NCBI GenBank assembly: GCA_020639295.1
Contig: JACKGY010000008.1
Span: forward strand, 186,001-250,000
DNA from: Planctomycetota bacterium
Lineage (GTDB): Bacteria; Planctomycetota; GCA-002687715; DRQF01
DNA: 64,000 nt
Direction of reading: 5' to 3'
The position numbers were made by a program, and so were the translations under genes. A model generated the notes under the pieces. The model saw nothing but the letters and a program-made list of their open reading frames with translations, was not told the origin of the DNA and searched no databases. Shown one piece after another: positions 45,387 to 52,556 of this stretch (within the stretch, counting starts at the first letter, position 1; every line of letters starts with the position of its first letter).

Positions 45387-45496
45387 CTCGCGAGCTCCTG
45401 GCTGGCGACCGCGCGGACCCATGGTCGCGGTCGAAGGGGGCGATCGTAGCGGTCGAAGACGGCCGATTCAATCCGGGCGGCGGCCCGGAAACGAAG

Positions 45497-45520
45497 CGAG
45501 CTTCGCTGGCGCGAAGCTCG
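45497..45520 (-). terminator. Hairpin after tRNA-Gln (CTG)
   Basis: CGAGCTTCGC, loop TGGC, GCGAAGCTCG: a perfect 10-bp stem beginning 2 nt past the tRNA 3' end, likely the tRNA terminator. Confidence 0.6.
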
Positions 45521-45522
45521 GA

Positions 45523-45594
45523 TTGCCCGACTAGGACTCGAACCTAGAATGAGAGAATCAGAATCTCCTGTGTTACCAATTACACCATCGGGCA
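45523..45594 (-). tRNA. tRNA-Gln (CTG)
   Basis: Acceptor TGCCCGA pairs with TCGGGCA, discriminator A, D arm GTGTAATTGGTAACAC, anticodon loop TTCTGAT (anticodon CTG), T arm CTAGGTTCGAGTCCTAG. CCA is not encoded. It is divergent from the other glutamine tRNA. Confidence 0.93.
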
Positions 45595-45736
45595 GTGCCG
45601 CCGGCTTGGCGCGGCAGGGTGATAACAGATCGCGCCGCCGCCTGCCAAGGGTCGGGAGCCAGGTTTCCGGGCCGCGGCGCCGGCCCCGCGGGCGCCGCTT
45701 GACCCCTTCCGGAGCGCTGGTTAACTAGGGTCCCAC

Positions 45737-45808
45737 TACCCGGTGGTGTAATCGGTAACACAAGTGGTTTTGGTCCATTCGTTCCAGGTTCGAGTCCTGG
45801 CCGGGTAA
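45737..45808 (+). tRNA. tRNA-Gln (TTG)
   Basis: Acceptor TACCCGG pairs with CCGGGTA, discriminator A, D arm GTGTAATCGGTAACAC, anticodon loop TTTTGGT (anticodon TTG), T arm CCAGGTTCGAGTCCTGG. CCA is not encoded. Divergent from tRNA-Gln(CTG) across 142 bp, which must hold both promoters. Confidence 0.93.
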
Positions 45809-45835
45809 TCACCGCCCCCTCCGGGCGACCTCCCC

Positions 45836-47068
45836 TCAACCGAGCTGGCGACGCAGGAGGTCGAGCGCGTGCATGGCCGCGCGACGACGGACGTCGAGGC
45901 GGTCGCCCGGGTGGATCCGCCGCTCGGCGACCGCGCCCTCCGGCCCCGCGGCGGCGACCCAGACCAGACCGACCGGCTTCTCGGCGCTGCCCCCGGTCGG
46001 GCCGGCGATCCCGGTGGTCGCGATCGCCCAGTCGGCGCCCAGGGCGCGCCGGGCGCCACGCGCCATGGCCAGGGCGCAGTCCTCGCTCACCGCGCCGCGA
46101 GCGCGATCATCGAGGATCGCGGCGTCGACGCCCAGGAGGGCGGTCTTCACCTCGTTGGCGTAGGCGACGACCCCGCCCCGCAGCACGGCGGAGACCCCCG
46201 GGAGCGCGGTGATCATCTCGCCCACGAGGCCCCCGGTGAGCGACTCGGCGATGGCCAGGGTCTCGCCCCGAGCCAGCAGGCAGGCCACGACCACCTCCTC
46301 GAGGGCGCGACCGTCGGCCGAATGCAGGCTGGCGCCGAAGAGCTGGCGCAAGGCCTCCTCCTCGGCATCGAGCATGGCCTCGGCGCGCTCGGCATCGACG
46401 TCGACGGCGCGGATCGCGAGCTGGACCTCGCCGGACTTGGCGGCGATGCCGTAGAGCGGATTGCGGCCGCGCTCGAGGCGATCGCCCAGCATGATCGCGA
46501 CCCGCGACTCGGCCAGGCCGGCGAGCCGGACGAGACGTTCGCGCCGGAGCGTCGCCGGTCGACCGAGCAGGTCGAGCGCGCCGCCCTCGATCATGCCGCG
46601 CAGCTCGGAGGGCACGCCGGGTAGACAGAGGAGGCGATGACCCCGGCGCTCGGCGAGGACCCCGGGGGCGAGTCCCACCGGGTTGGTCACCTTGGCCGTG
46701 CCGCGGGGCAGGATGGCCTCGATCGGGATCTCCGGCGGAATCGGACGGCCGAGCCGCCGCCAGAATGCCTCGACGTCGGCGCGGGCCTCGGGCACGAGAA
46801 CGAGGTCGACGCCGAGCGCCGCGGCGAGCGCCGGTCGGGTCAGGTCGTCGGCGGTGCCGCCGAGACCGCCCGAGACGACCGTCGCCTCGACCTCGTCGAG
46901 GGCCGCGTCCAGGCAACGGGTGAGGCGATCGAGGTCGTCACCGACGACGTCGAAGGCCACGACCTCGAAACCGCGGGTGGTGAGGGCCCGGGCGATGAGG
47001 GCGCCGTTCGTGTCGGCCAGCCGGCCCTCGACCAGCTCGTCGCCGCTGAGCAGGACCCGGGCCCTCAC
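45836..47068 (-). CDS. cinA: CinA family protein: MocF-like and PncC amidase domains
   Basis: A 410-aa protein. The N-terminal MoCF-type domain (about 1-170) carries LLSGDELVEGRLADTNGALI and VVSGGLGGTADDLTRPALA. The C-terminal domain (about 255-410) is the PncC nicotinamide-nucleotide amidase: ETLAIAESLTGGLVGEMITALPGVSAVLRGGVVAYANEVK-type segment (about 260-300), with TTGIAGPTGGSAEKPVGLVW. It deamidates NMN in NAD recycling. GTG start at 47068 overlaps the tatC stop as GTGA. A middle domain (KSGEVQLAIRAVD) is normal for the family. Confidence 0.92.
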   Translation of the reverse strand: MRARVLLSGDELVEGRLADTNGALIARALTTRGFEVVAFDVVGDDLDRLTRCLDAALDEVEATVVSGGLGGTADDLTRPALAAALGVDLVLVPEARADVEAFWRRLGRPIPPEIPIEAILPRGTAKVTNPVGLAPGVLAERRGHRLLCLPGVPSELRGMIEGGALDLLGRPATLRRERLVRLAGLAESRVAIMLGDRLERGRNPLYGIAAKSGEVQLAIRAVDVDAERAEAMLDAEEEALRQLFGASLHSADGRALEEVVVACLLARGETLAIAESLTGGLVGEMITALPGVSAVLRGGVVAYANEVKTALLGVDAAILDDRARGAVSEDCALAMARGARRALGADWAIATTGIAGPTGGSAEKPVGLVWVAAAGPEGAVAERRIHPGDRLDVRRRAAMHALDLLRRQLG

Positions 47069-48447
47069 CGACCGGCTCCGGCGCGGTAGACCCAGGTCGA
47101 CATCACGCCCTGCCACCAGCCGCGCCAGGCGGTCTTGATCGCGCCATGCGCGCTCGCGTCGTCGTCCTCGAGCAAGGAACGCACGCCGGGCGGGTTCGAG
47201 CCGACGAGCGCCGCGGCCATGGCCGAGAGTTCGGGGAGATCGTCCTCGCTCGCCTGTTCGATGGCCAGGACCAGGAGACCCATGAAGTCCAGGCCCGGCA
47301 GCTCGTCGACGAGTTCGACGGTCACCGAATGCGAGGCGTTGCTCACCAGGAAATGGGTCGCCCTGCCCTCGGCGCCCATCGGCTGGATGCGGCGATCGCT
47401 GTAGCTGAAGCGCAGCAGCGCGGCCTTCTTGCCGTCGCCCACGACGACCAGCTCCTCCTCATCGCCGGGGATGATCTGGAACAGGGCCTTGGCCTTGAAG
47501 TCGATCGAGCGCAGCTGGTCGAGCAGGCTGAAGTAGGGAAAGCCCTCGTTCGATTCCTCCTCGTCGACGGCGTGACGCATCCGCTGGGTAACCAGACGAC
47601 CGCGGTAGGCGTCGACCAGCTCGCCCTGGAAGTAGACCAGGATGGCGGCGATGCCGACCAGGACGAGACCGCGCCGTCGCCAGCGCTTCCAGTCGACGGC
47701 CTCGCGCTCGGGCTCGAGCAGCCAGGCGAAGCCGATGCCCAGCTCGAAGAGCAGGCAGATCGGCGTCGCCATCAGCACCTGCGTCACGGCGTCGGGCGGG
47801 GTGAGGATCGCGCCCAGGATGAAGGCGCCGAGGATGAAGTAGCGCCGCTTCTCGCGGAAGGTGCGCGCCCGGACCAGGCCGATCTTGGCCATCAGGGCCA
47901 TCGCGATCGGCAGCTCGAAGACGACCCCCAGCACCAGGGTCAGGGTGGTGAAGAGCGACAGGTACTCCGAGAGGCCGATCCAGTTCTGCAGCACGCCGGG
48001 ATCGGCGAAGGAGAGGAGGTAACGCAAGCCGATCGGGATCAGCATCGTGTAGCCGAAGGCCACGCCACCGAAGAAGAGGATGAACATCGGCGGCACGAAG
48101 CGGTAGACCGCCTTCTTCTCGTGGTCGTAGAGACCGGCGCCGACGAAGGCCCAGAATTGCCACATCCAGACCGGCGCCGCGCAGAGCAGGGCGACGATCA
48201 GCGAGACCTTCATGTAGGCGAAGAAGGAGTCGGCCGGGCTGCGGGTGAACAGGTGGTTGGCGTCGAGCCGCAGGTCGCGGGCGACCTCGCTGAAGGGAGC
48301 CACGACGAAGCGGAGGACCGGAACGTGCCAGTTGAAGACGATGATGAAGGCGAGCAGGGTCGCGAGGATCGCCCGGATGAGCCGTCGACGCAGCTCGTCC
48401 AGATGATCCCCGAAGCTCATCTCGACCTCTTCGACCTTGTCGTCCAT
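47065..48447 (-). CDS. tatC: Sec-independent translocase TatC with extra C-terminal domain
   Basis: Twin-arginine translocase core component. The N-terminal 245 residues are canonical: MSFGDHLDELRRRLIRAI, APVWMWQFWAFVGAGLYDHEK, six hydrophobic helices, and the conserved FELPIAMALMAKIGLV and PPDAVTQVLMATPICLLFE. Total length is 460 aa against about 258 in E. coli. Beyond about residue 255 comes a seventh hydrophobic helix (GLVLVGIAAILVYFQ) and a soluble domain of about 180 residues with no match known to me. The sixth TatC helix is intact, so the extension is a fusion, not a mis-start. It is upstream of and coupled to cinA; tatA/B are not in the window. Confidence 0.92.
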   Translation of the reverse strand: MDDKVEEVEMSFGDHLDELRRRLIRAILATLLAFIIVFNWHVPVLRFVVAPFSEVARDLRLDANHLFTRSPADSFFAYMKVSLIVALLCAAPVWMWQFWAFVGAGLYDHEKKAVYRFVPPMFILFFGGVAFGYTMLIPIGLRYLLSFADPGVLQNWIGLSEYLSLFTTLTLVLGVVFELPIAMALMAKIGLVRARTFREKRRYFILGAFILGAILTPPDAVTQVLMATPICLLFELGIGFAWLLEPEREAVDWKRWRRRGLVLVGIAAILVYFQGELVDAYRGRLVTQRMRHAVDEEESNEGFPYFSLLDQLRSIDFKAKALFQIIPGDEEELVVVGDGKKAALLRFSYSDRRIQPMGAEGRATHFLVSNASHSVTVELVDELPGLDFMGLLVLAIEQASEDDLPELSAMAAALVGSNPPGVRSLLEDDDASAHGAIKTAWRGWWQGVMSTWVYRAGAGR

Positions 48448-48583
48448 GGCGGCTCGGCTCCTCGCCGGGACGATAACCCGCGACGCTCGTCAGCTCCACG
48501 GGCGAGGCTGGCGATTCGACCCCGCGAAGGAGTCGCGACCGCGGGAGGCCTTCGCACCGCGCGCGGCTTGCCTCGAAACGGAG

Positions 48584-48615
48584 CGAGGCCGCCCACCCCG
48601 TGGTGGACGGCCTCG
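48584..48615 (-). terminator. Terminator after the coiled-coil membrane protein gene
   Basis: A 13-bp stem with one mismatch (CGAGGCCGCCCACC with its near complement), 29 nt past the stop codon and before the tatC gene on the same strand. Confidence 0.65.
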
Positions 48616-48643
48616 ATTCCGTTCGGCCGGATGGCCCTGGCGA

Positions 48644-49921
48644 TCAGTACTTGAGGTAGGACTCGAGGTCCTGGGCGCGGAGCATCTCGGTGCCCCAGCG
48701 GATCGCGTCGTTGTAGGCCTCGGTCTCCTTGAACCAGTTCGGGTTGGCGTCGTCGCCGATCGCCTCCGGGTCCGGGTTGGCGCCGAGGACGACGAAGTCG
48801 ACGAAGATCGAGAAGTCGTCGACGACCTTCATGCCGTACTGCTCCAGGATGGCCTTCGCCTGCTGGTTGGTGAACCGGCCAGGCAGGTTGCCCAGGAAGT
48901 AGAAGGTCATGGCGCCATCGCGCTCGAAGATCGGGCTGGTGATGAAGTCGCCACGCTCCGGCTTGGCGCCGTCCTCGAGAGAGCAGAGCGCGCGGCCGAG
49001 CTCGACGTCGGTGACCACGATGTAGCCGTGGTACTCCTTCACCCGGCCCTTGGCGAGGCTGTAGGTGTTGAAGCGGGTACCGCGACGGAGACCGTGCTTG
49101 CTGCCCAGGTCGATGTAGCAGGTGGCGGCACCGAGGCTGACGCCGGTGACGTTGCCGTCCGGGATGTTCCGCTCGCGCTTGGTGCGGATCTCGGTCTTGA
49201 AGGACCGGACCTCGCGCTCGAAGGAGTTGGTCGCGTTCTTGAGCGCGGTGATCTCCTCGTTGCTCGAGGTCAGGAGGGCCTCGTACTTGTCGGTGGTCGC
49301 CGACAGATCGCCCTGCAGGGCGTCCTTCTGGCTCTCGAGCAGCTGCTCCTTGGCGGCGTTGCCCTCGCGGAGCTGGTTGAGGGCGTCGTTCTTGCCCGAG
49401 AGCTCCGTGTTGTGCGTGGTGACCATGTCGTCGTTCGCGCGCTCGGCGGTCGACTTGGCGCCCTTCAGGGTCTCGATCTCCGACTTCAGCGAGGCGATCT
49501 CGGTACGCAGGCCGTTCACCATCGCCTCGGCCGGGGCGTCGATGGCGTCGAGGGTGACCATGCTCTCGTCACCGGCGAAGACGGTGCGGGCCTCGTTGAC
49601 CTTGCGCTGGATCGGCGCGACGGCCTGCTCGCGGATCTTCTTGAGGTAGGTGGAAACGTCGTCACCATCCTCGATCGGCGGCATCTTGGCGGGAACGGTG
49701 GCGCCGACGGCCGTGGCGACCTCCTCGTAGGCGGAGCGCAGCATGACCTCGCGATTGGTCGCGACGTCGAGCGCGGCCTTGGCATCGGTCGCGGCCTTGG
49801 TCTTCGCCTCGTTGTCGCTGAATTCGGTGAACCACAACGCCCAGCCGGCGATCGCGACCACCAGCGTGATGATGAGGAACATGATGTGGACCGCGCCGGC
49901 CTGGCGAGTTGAAGGCGTCAT
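48644..49921 (-). CDS. Membrane-anchored coiled-coil protein, unknown function
   Basis: A 425-aa protein with one N-terminal membrane helix (VHIMFLIITLVVAIAGWALWF). A long predominantly helical region (about 30-240) rich in Ala, Glu, Lys and Thr is a coiled-coil (ASLKSEIETLKGAKSTAERA). The C-terminal domain (about 240-425) has beta character (GVSLGAATCYIDLGSKHGLR, GYIVVTDVELGRALCSLEDG, TSPIFERDGAMTFYFLGNL). The last part KAILEQYGMKVVDDFSIFVD resembles a BRCT- or NTPase-like fold that I cannot confirm. AGGAGG lies 10 nt before the ATG at 49921. It is possibly a periplasmic structural or trafficking protein. No name is justified. Confidence 0.75.
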   Translation of the reverse strand: MTPSTRQAGAVHIMFLIITLVVAIAGWALWFTEFSDNEAKTKAATDAKAALDVATNREVMLRSAYEEVATAVGATVPAKMPPIEDGDDVSTYLKKIREQAVAPIQRKVNEARTVFAGDESMVTLDAIDAPAEAMVNGLRTEIASLKSEIETLKGAKSTAERANDDMVTTHNTELSGKNDALNQLREGNAAKEQLLESQKDALQGDLSATTDKYEALLTSSNEEITALKNATNSFEREVRSFKTEIRTKRERNIPDGNVTGVSLGAATCYIDLGSKHGLRRGTRFNTYSLAKGRVKEYHGYIVVTDVELGRALCSLEDGAKPERGDFITSPIFERDGAMTFYFLGNLPGRFTNQQAKAILEQYGMKVVDDFSIFVDFVVLGANPDPEAIGDDANPNWFKETEAYNDAIRWGTEMLRAQDLESYLKY

Positions 49922-50359
49922 CAAAGAAAAACCTCCTGAGGCGCGAGCTTCATCATCCTCGCACCGACTATTCCCTAGTTTTCCCGGTCGCACCGCGGGC
50001 GGTGCGGGCTCAGGATAGCGGAGCCCCCTCGGCATTGAAAGCCTTGGCGAAAAGGCCCGGGGCCGCTGGTCCCCCTCTTCTCGAGCGGCGGGATTTTAGG
50101 GCCCATGGCGAAGGGGTGTCAACCCGTAAAAAAGCGCGCGCAAGGGCGTTGACCGATTGATCTTAACCCTGCTACAGTCCCCTCGTTCCCAGCCCTGGGA
50201 ACGTCCTCACCGCCCGCCCCTGACCCTGCGCCCCCTGGGCCCGTCGTTCCGGAACTCGGCGCGAGGACTTGCGAACCCGTATCCGACGATCACGTCGATC
50301 GATCGACTTCCCGAACCATCTCCCGCGCCCGTTCGAGATTTCCCGCCACGAGGCCCACC
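49922..50359. other. Intergenic region, 438 bp, between divergent genes
   Basis: It contains promoters for the coiled-coil membrane gene (minus) and coaE-rho (plus). AT-richer bases at 49955-49985 and 50120-50180 stand out. I saw no gene or RNA motif. Confidence 0.5.
50149..50178 (+). promoter_or_regulatory. Candidate promoter of coaE-rho
   Basis: TTGACC (50149-50154), 18 nt, then TACAGT (50173-50178); leader of about 175 nt to the coaE start. Confidence 0.55.
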
Positions 50360-50959
50360 ATGACCACCGTTCTCGGCGTCATCGGCGGCATCGGCTCCGG
50401 CAAGTCGGCCGTCTCCAGAGCCTTCGCGCGACTGGGGGCGGTGGTCCTGGACGCCGATGCCCTGGCCCACGAGGTCCTGGCCCGACCGGAGACCCGGAGG
50501 GCCCTCGTGGAGGCCTTCGGCGCGGGGATCGTCGACGGCGGGGGCGCCCTGGACCGGGGAGCCCTTGCGGCCCGGGTCTTCGGCCCCGAGCGGACGGCGG
50601 AACGGAATCGCTTGAATGAAATCGTCCACCCGGCGGTCCGGCGCGAGCTGGATGCCGGCCTCGAGGCCGCCCGGAGGGAGGCAGCCCCGCTGGTGATCCT
50701 GGATGTCCCTCTCCTGCTCGAGTCGCCCTACCGGGAGGTCTGCGATCGCATCCTCTTCGTCAAGGCCGGCCTGGAACATCGGCGTCGGCGCGTGCGCGCC
50801 CGGGGCTGGACCGACCAGGAACTCGAGCGGCGGGAGAGCTCCCAGTCGCCGCTGGCGGACAAGGAAAGTGCGGCTCAGCTCGTGCTGGTCAACGAAGGCG
50901 ACCTGCATCAGCTCGAGTCGGAAGTGAAGAAGCTGTACGACGCCCTCGTCGTCGGCTGA
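50360..50959 (+). CDS. coaE: Dephospho-CoA kinase
   Basis: Last step of coenzyme A synthesis. P-loop GVIGGIGSGKSAVSRAFA, DADALAHEVLARPETRRAL (dephospho-CoA binding), HPAVRRELDAGLEAARREA and LVILDVPLLLESPYREV are all typical of the family, with RESSQSPLADKE as the adenine/lid region. Length 199 aa is normal. Start ATG 50360. Only 13 nt separate it from rho, so they are co-transcribed. Confidence 0.95.
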   Translation: MTTVLGVIGGIGSGKSAVSRAFARLGAVVLDADALAHEVLARPETRRALVEAFGAGIVDGGGALDRGALAARVFGPERTAERNRLNEIVHPAVRRELDAGLEAARREAAPLVILDVPLLLESPYREVCDRILFVKAGLEHRRRRVRARGWTDQELERRESSQSPLADKESAAQLVLVNEGDLHQLESEVKKLYDALVVG

Positions 50960-50972
50960 TCTGGAGATCGTG

Positions 50973-52502
50973 ATGGCCAAGGCCGCCAAGAAGAAGACGT
51001 CGAAGAAGTCCGCGACCAAGAAGAGCGACATCGTCCAGGAGGAACTCGCCCTCGATCTCGAGAGCGTCGCCACCGAGCCCGAGGTGGTCGAGGACGCGGA
51101 GCCCGCCGAGGAGATCGAGGACGGCGGCGCCCGCCGCAAGGCGAAGGCCTCGCGCAAGCGGGCCGAGCCCGAGCTGCCGCAGCCGGACGTCGAGGACGAG
51201 GTCGCGGAAATCGAGGCCCAGGACGCCGGCTACGAGGGCCCGGTCCCGGAGACGCTCCATCTCTCCGACCTGCAGCGCAAGGCGCTGGCCGACCTGCAGA
51301 CGATGGCCCTCGAGGAGGGCATCGAGGACACCACCGGCATGGCCAAGCAGGATCTGATCTTCAAGATCCTGAAGCTGCGTACCTCGCGCAACGGGGTCAT
51401 GAAGGGCGAGGGCGTCCTGGAGATCCTGCCCGACGGCTTCGGCTTCCTCCGCTCGCCGGCCTACAACTATCTCCCCTGCCCCGACGACATCTACATCTCG
51501 CCCTCGCAGATCCGTCGCTTCGGCCTCAAGACCGGCTGCAAGGTCACCGGCCAGATCCGGCCGCCCAAGGAGAACGAGCGCTACTTCGCGCTGCTCCGGG
51601 TCGAGACCGTCAACGAGCAGCCCCCGGAGAAGCTGATCGAGACGCCGGTCTTCGAGGAGCTGACCCCGCTCTATCCGGAGAAGCGGTTCATCCTCGAGAC
51701 GACGCCGGACGAGATCGCGATGCGGATCGTCGACCTCATCGCCCCGATCGGCAAGGGCCAGCGCGGCCTGATCGTCGCCCCGCCGCGAACGGGCAAGACG
51801 ATCCTGCTGCAGAAGTTCGCCAACGCCATCGCCACCAACAACCCCGAGGTCGACCTCATCGTGCTGCTCATCGACGAGCGCCCGGAGGAGGTGACCGACA
51901 TGGAGCGTTCGGTCCGCGGCGAGGTGATCTCGTCCACCTTCGACGAACCCGCCAGCCGGCACATCCAGGTGGCGGAGATGGTGATCGAGAAGGCCAAGCG
52001 CATGGTCGAGTACGGCCGTGACGTGGTCATCCTCCTCGACTCCATCACCCGTCTCGGCCGGGCCTACAACACCGAGGTGCCGCACTCCGGCAAGATCCTC
52101 TCCGGTGGTGTCGACGCGGCCGCCCTGCAGAAGCCGAAGCGCTTCTTCGGCGCCGCCCGCAACATCGAGTTCGGCGGCAGCCTGACGATCCTGGCGACCG
52201 CGCTGATCGAGACCGGCAGCCGCATGGACGAGGTCATCTTCGAGGAGTTCAAGGGCACCGGCAACATGGAGCTCCAGCTCGACCGGCGCCTCTCCGACAA
52301 GCGCATCTTCCCGGCGATCGACATCAACCGCTCGGGCACGCGCAAGGAGGAGCTGCTCCTCGACCCCGAGGAGCTGAAGCGCATCTACCTGCTGCGCAAG
52401 GTCATCAACGACATGAACCCGGTCGACGCCATGGATCTGCTTTCCCAGCGGATCAAGAAGACGCAGACCAACATCGAGTTCCTGATGTCGATGAACCTCT
52501 GA
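50973..52502 (+). CDS. rho: Transcription termination factor Rho with N-terminal extension
   Basis: Hexameric RNA-dependent ATPase ending transcription. The start ATG 50973 has GGAG 6 nt upstream; a GTG directly before it is less likely. Motifs: Rho N-domain LQRKALADLQTMALEEGIED, RNA-binding cold-shock-like GDGF-type segment (LEILPDGFGFLRSPAYNYL), Walker A APPRTGKTILLQKFANA, Walker B VDLIVLLIDERPEEVTDM, and GGSLTILATALIETGSRMDEV. It has an extra N-terminal 90 residues rich in Lys, Ala, Glu, against 419 aa in E. coli. The widespread T-less hairpins in this window are consistent with a role for Rho. Confidence 0.95.
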   Translation: MAKAAKKKTSKKSATKKSDIVQEELALDLESVATEPEVVEDAEPAEEIEDGGARRKAKASRKRAEPELPQPDVEDEVAEIEAQDAGYEGPVPETLHLSDLQRKALADLQTMALEEGIEDTTGMAKQDLIFKILKLRTSRNGVMKGEGVLEILPDGFGFLRSPAYNYLPCPDDIYISPSQIRRFGLKTGCKVTGQIRPPKENERYFALLRVETVNEQPPEKLIETPVFEELTPLYPEKRFILETTPDEIAMRIVDLIAPIGKGQRGLIVAPPRTGKTILLQKFANAIATNNPEVDLIVLLIDERPEEVTDMERSVRGEVISSTFDEPASRHIQVAEMVIEKAKRMVEYGRDVVILLDSITRLGRAYNTEVPHSGKILSGGVDAAALQKPKRFFGAARNIEFGGSLTILATALIETGSRMDEVIFEEFKGTGNMELQLDRRLSDKRIFPAIDINRSGTRKEELLLDPEELKRIYLLRKVINDMNPVDAMDLLSQRIKKTQTNIEFLMSMNL

Positions 52503-52519
52503 GCCCGAGGGCGACGGGA

Positions 52520-52542
52520 GCGTGCCGCCGCGGGCGGCGCGC
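52520..52542. terminator. Hairpin between rho and the HEAT-protein gene
   Basis: GCGTGCCGCC-GCG-GGCGGCGCGC forms a 10-bp stem (one G-T pair) 17 nt past the rho stop, between convergent genes, without a T tract. Confidence 0.55.
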
Positions 52543-52556
52543 TGCCCGATCGGCCC

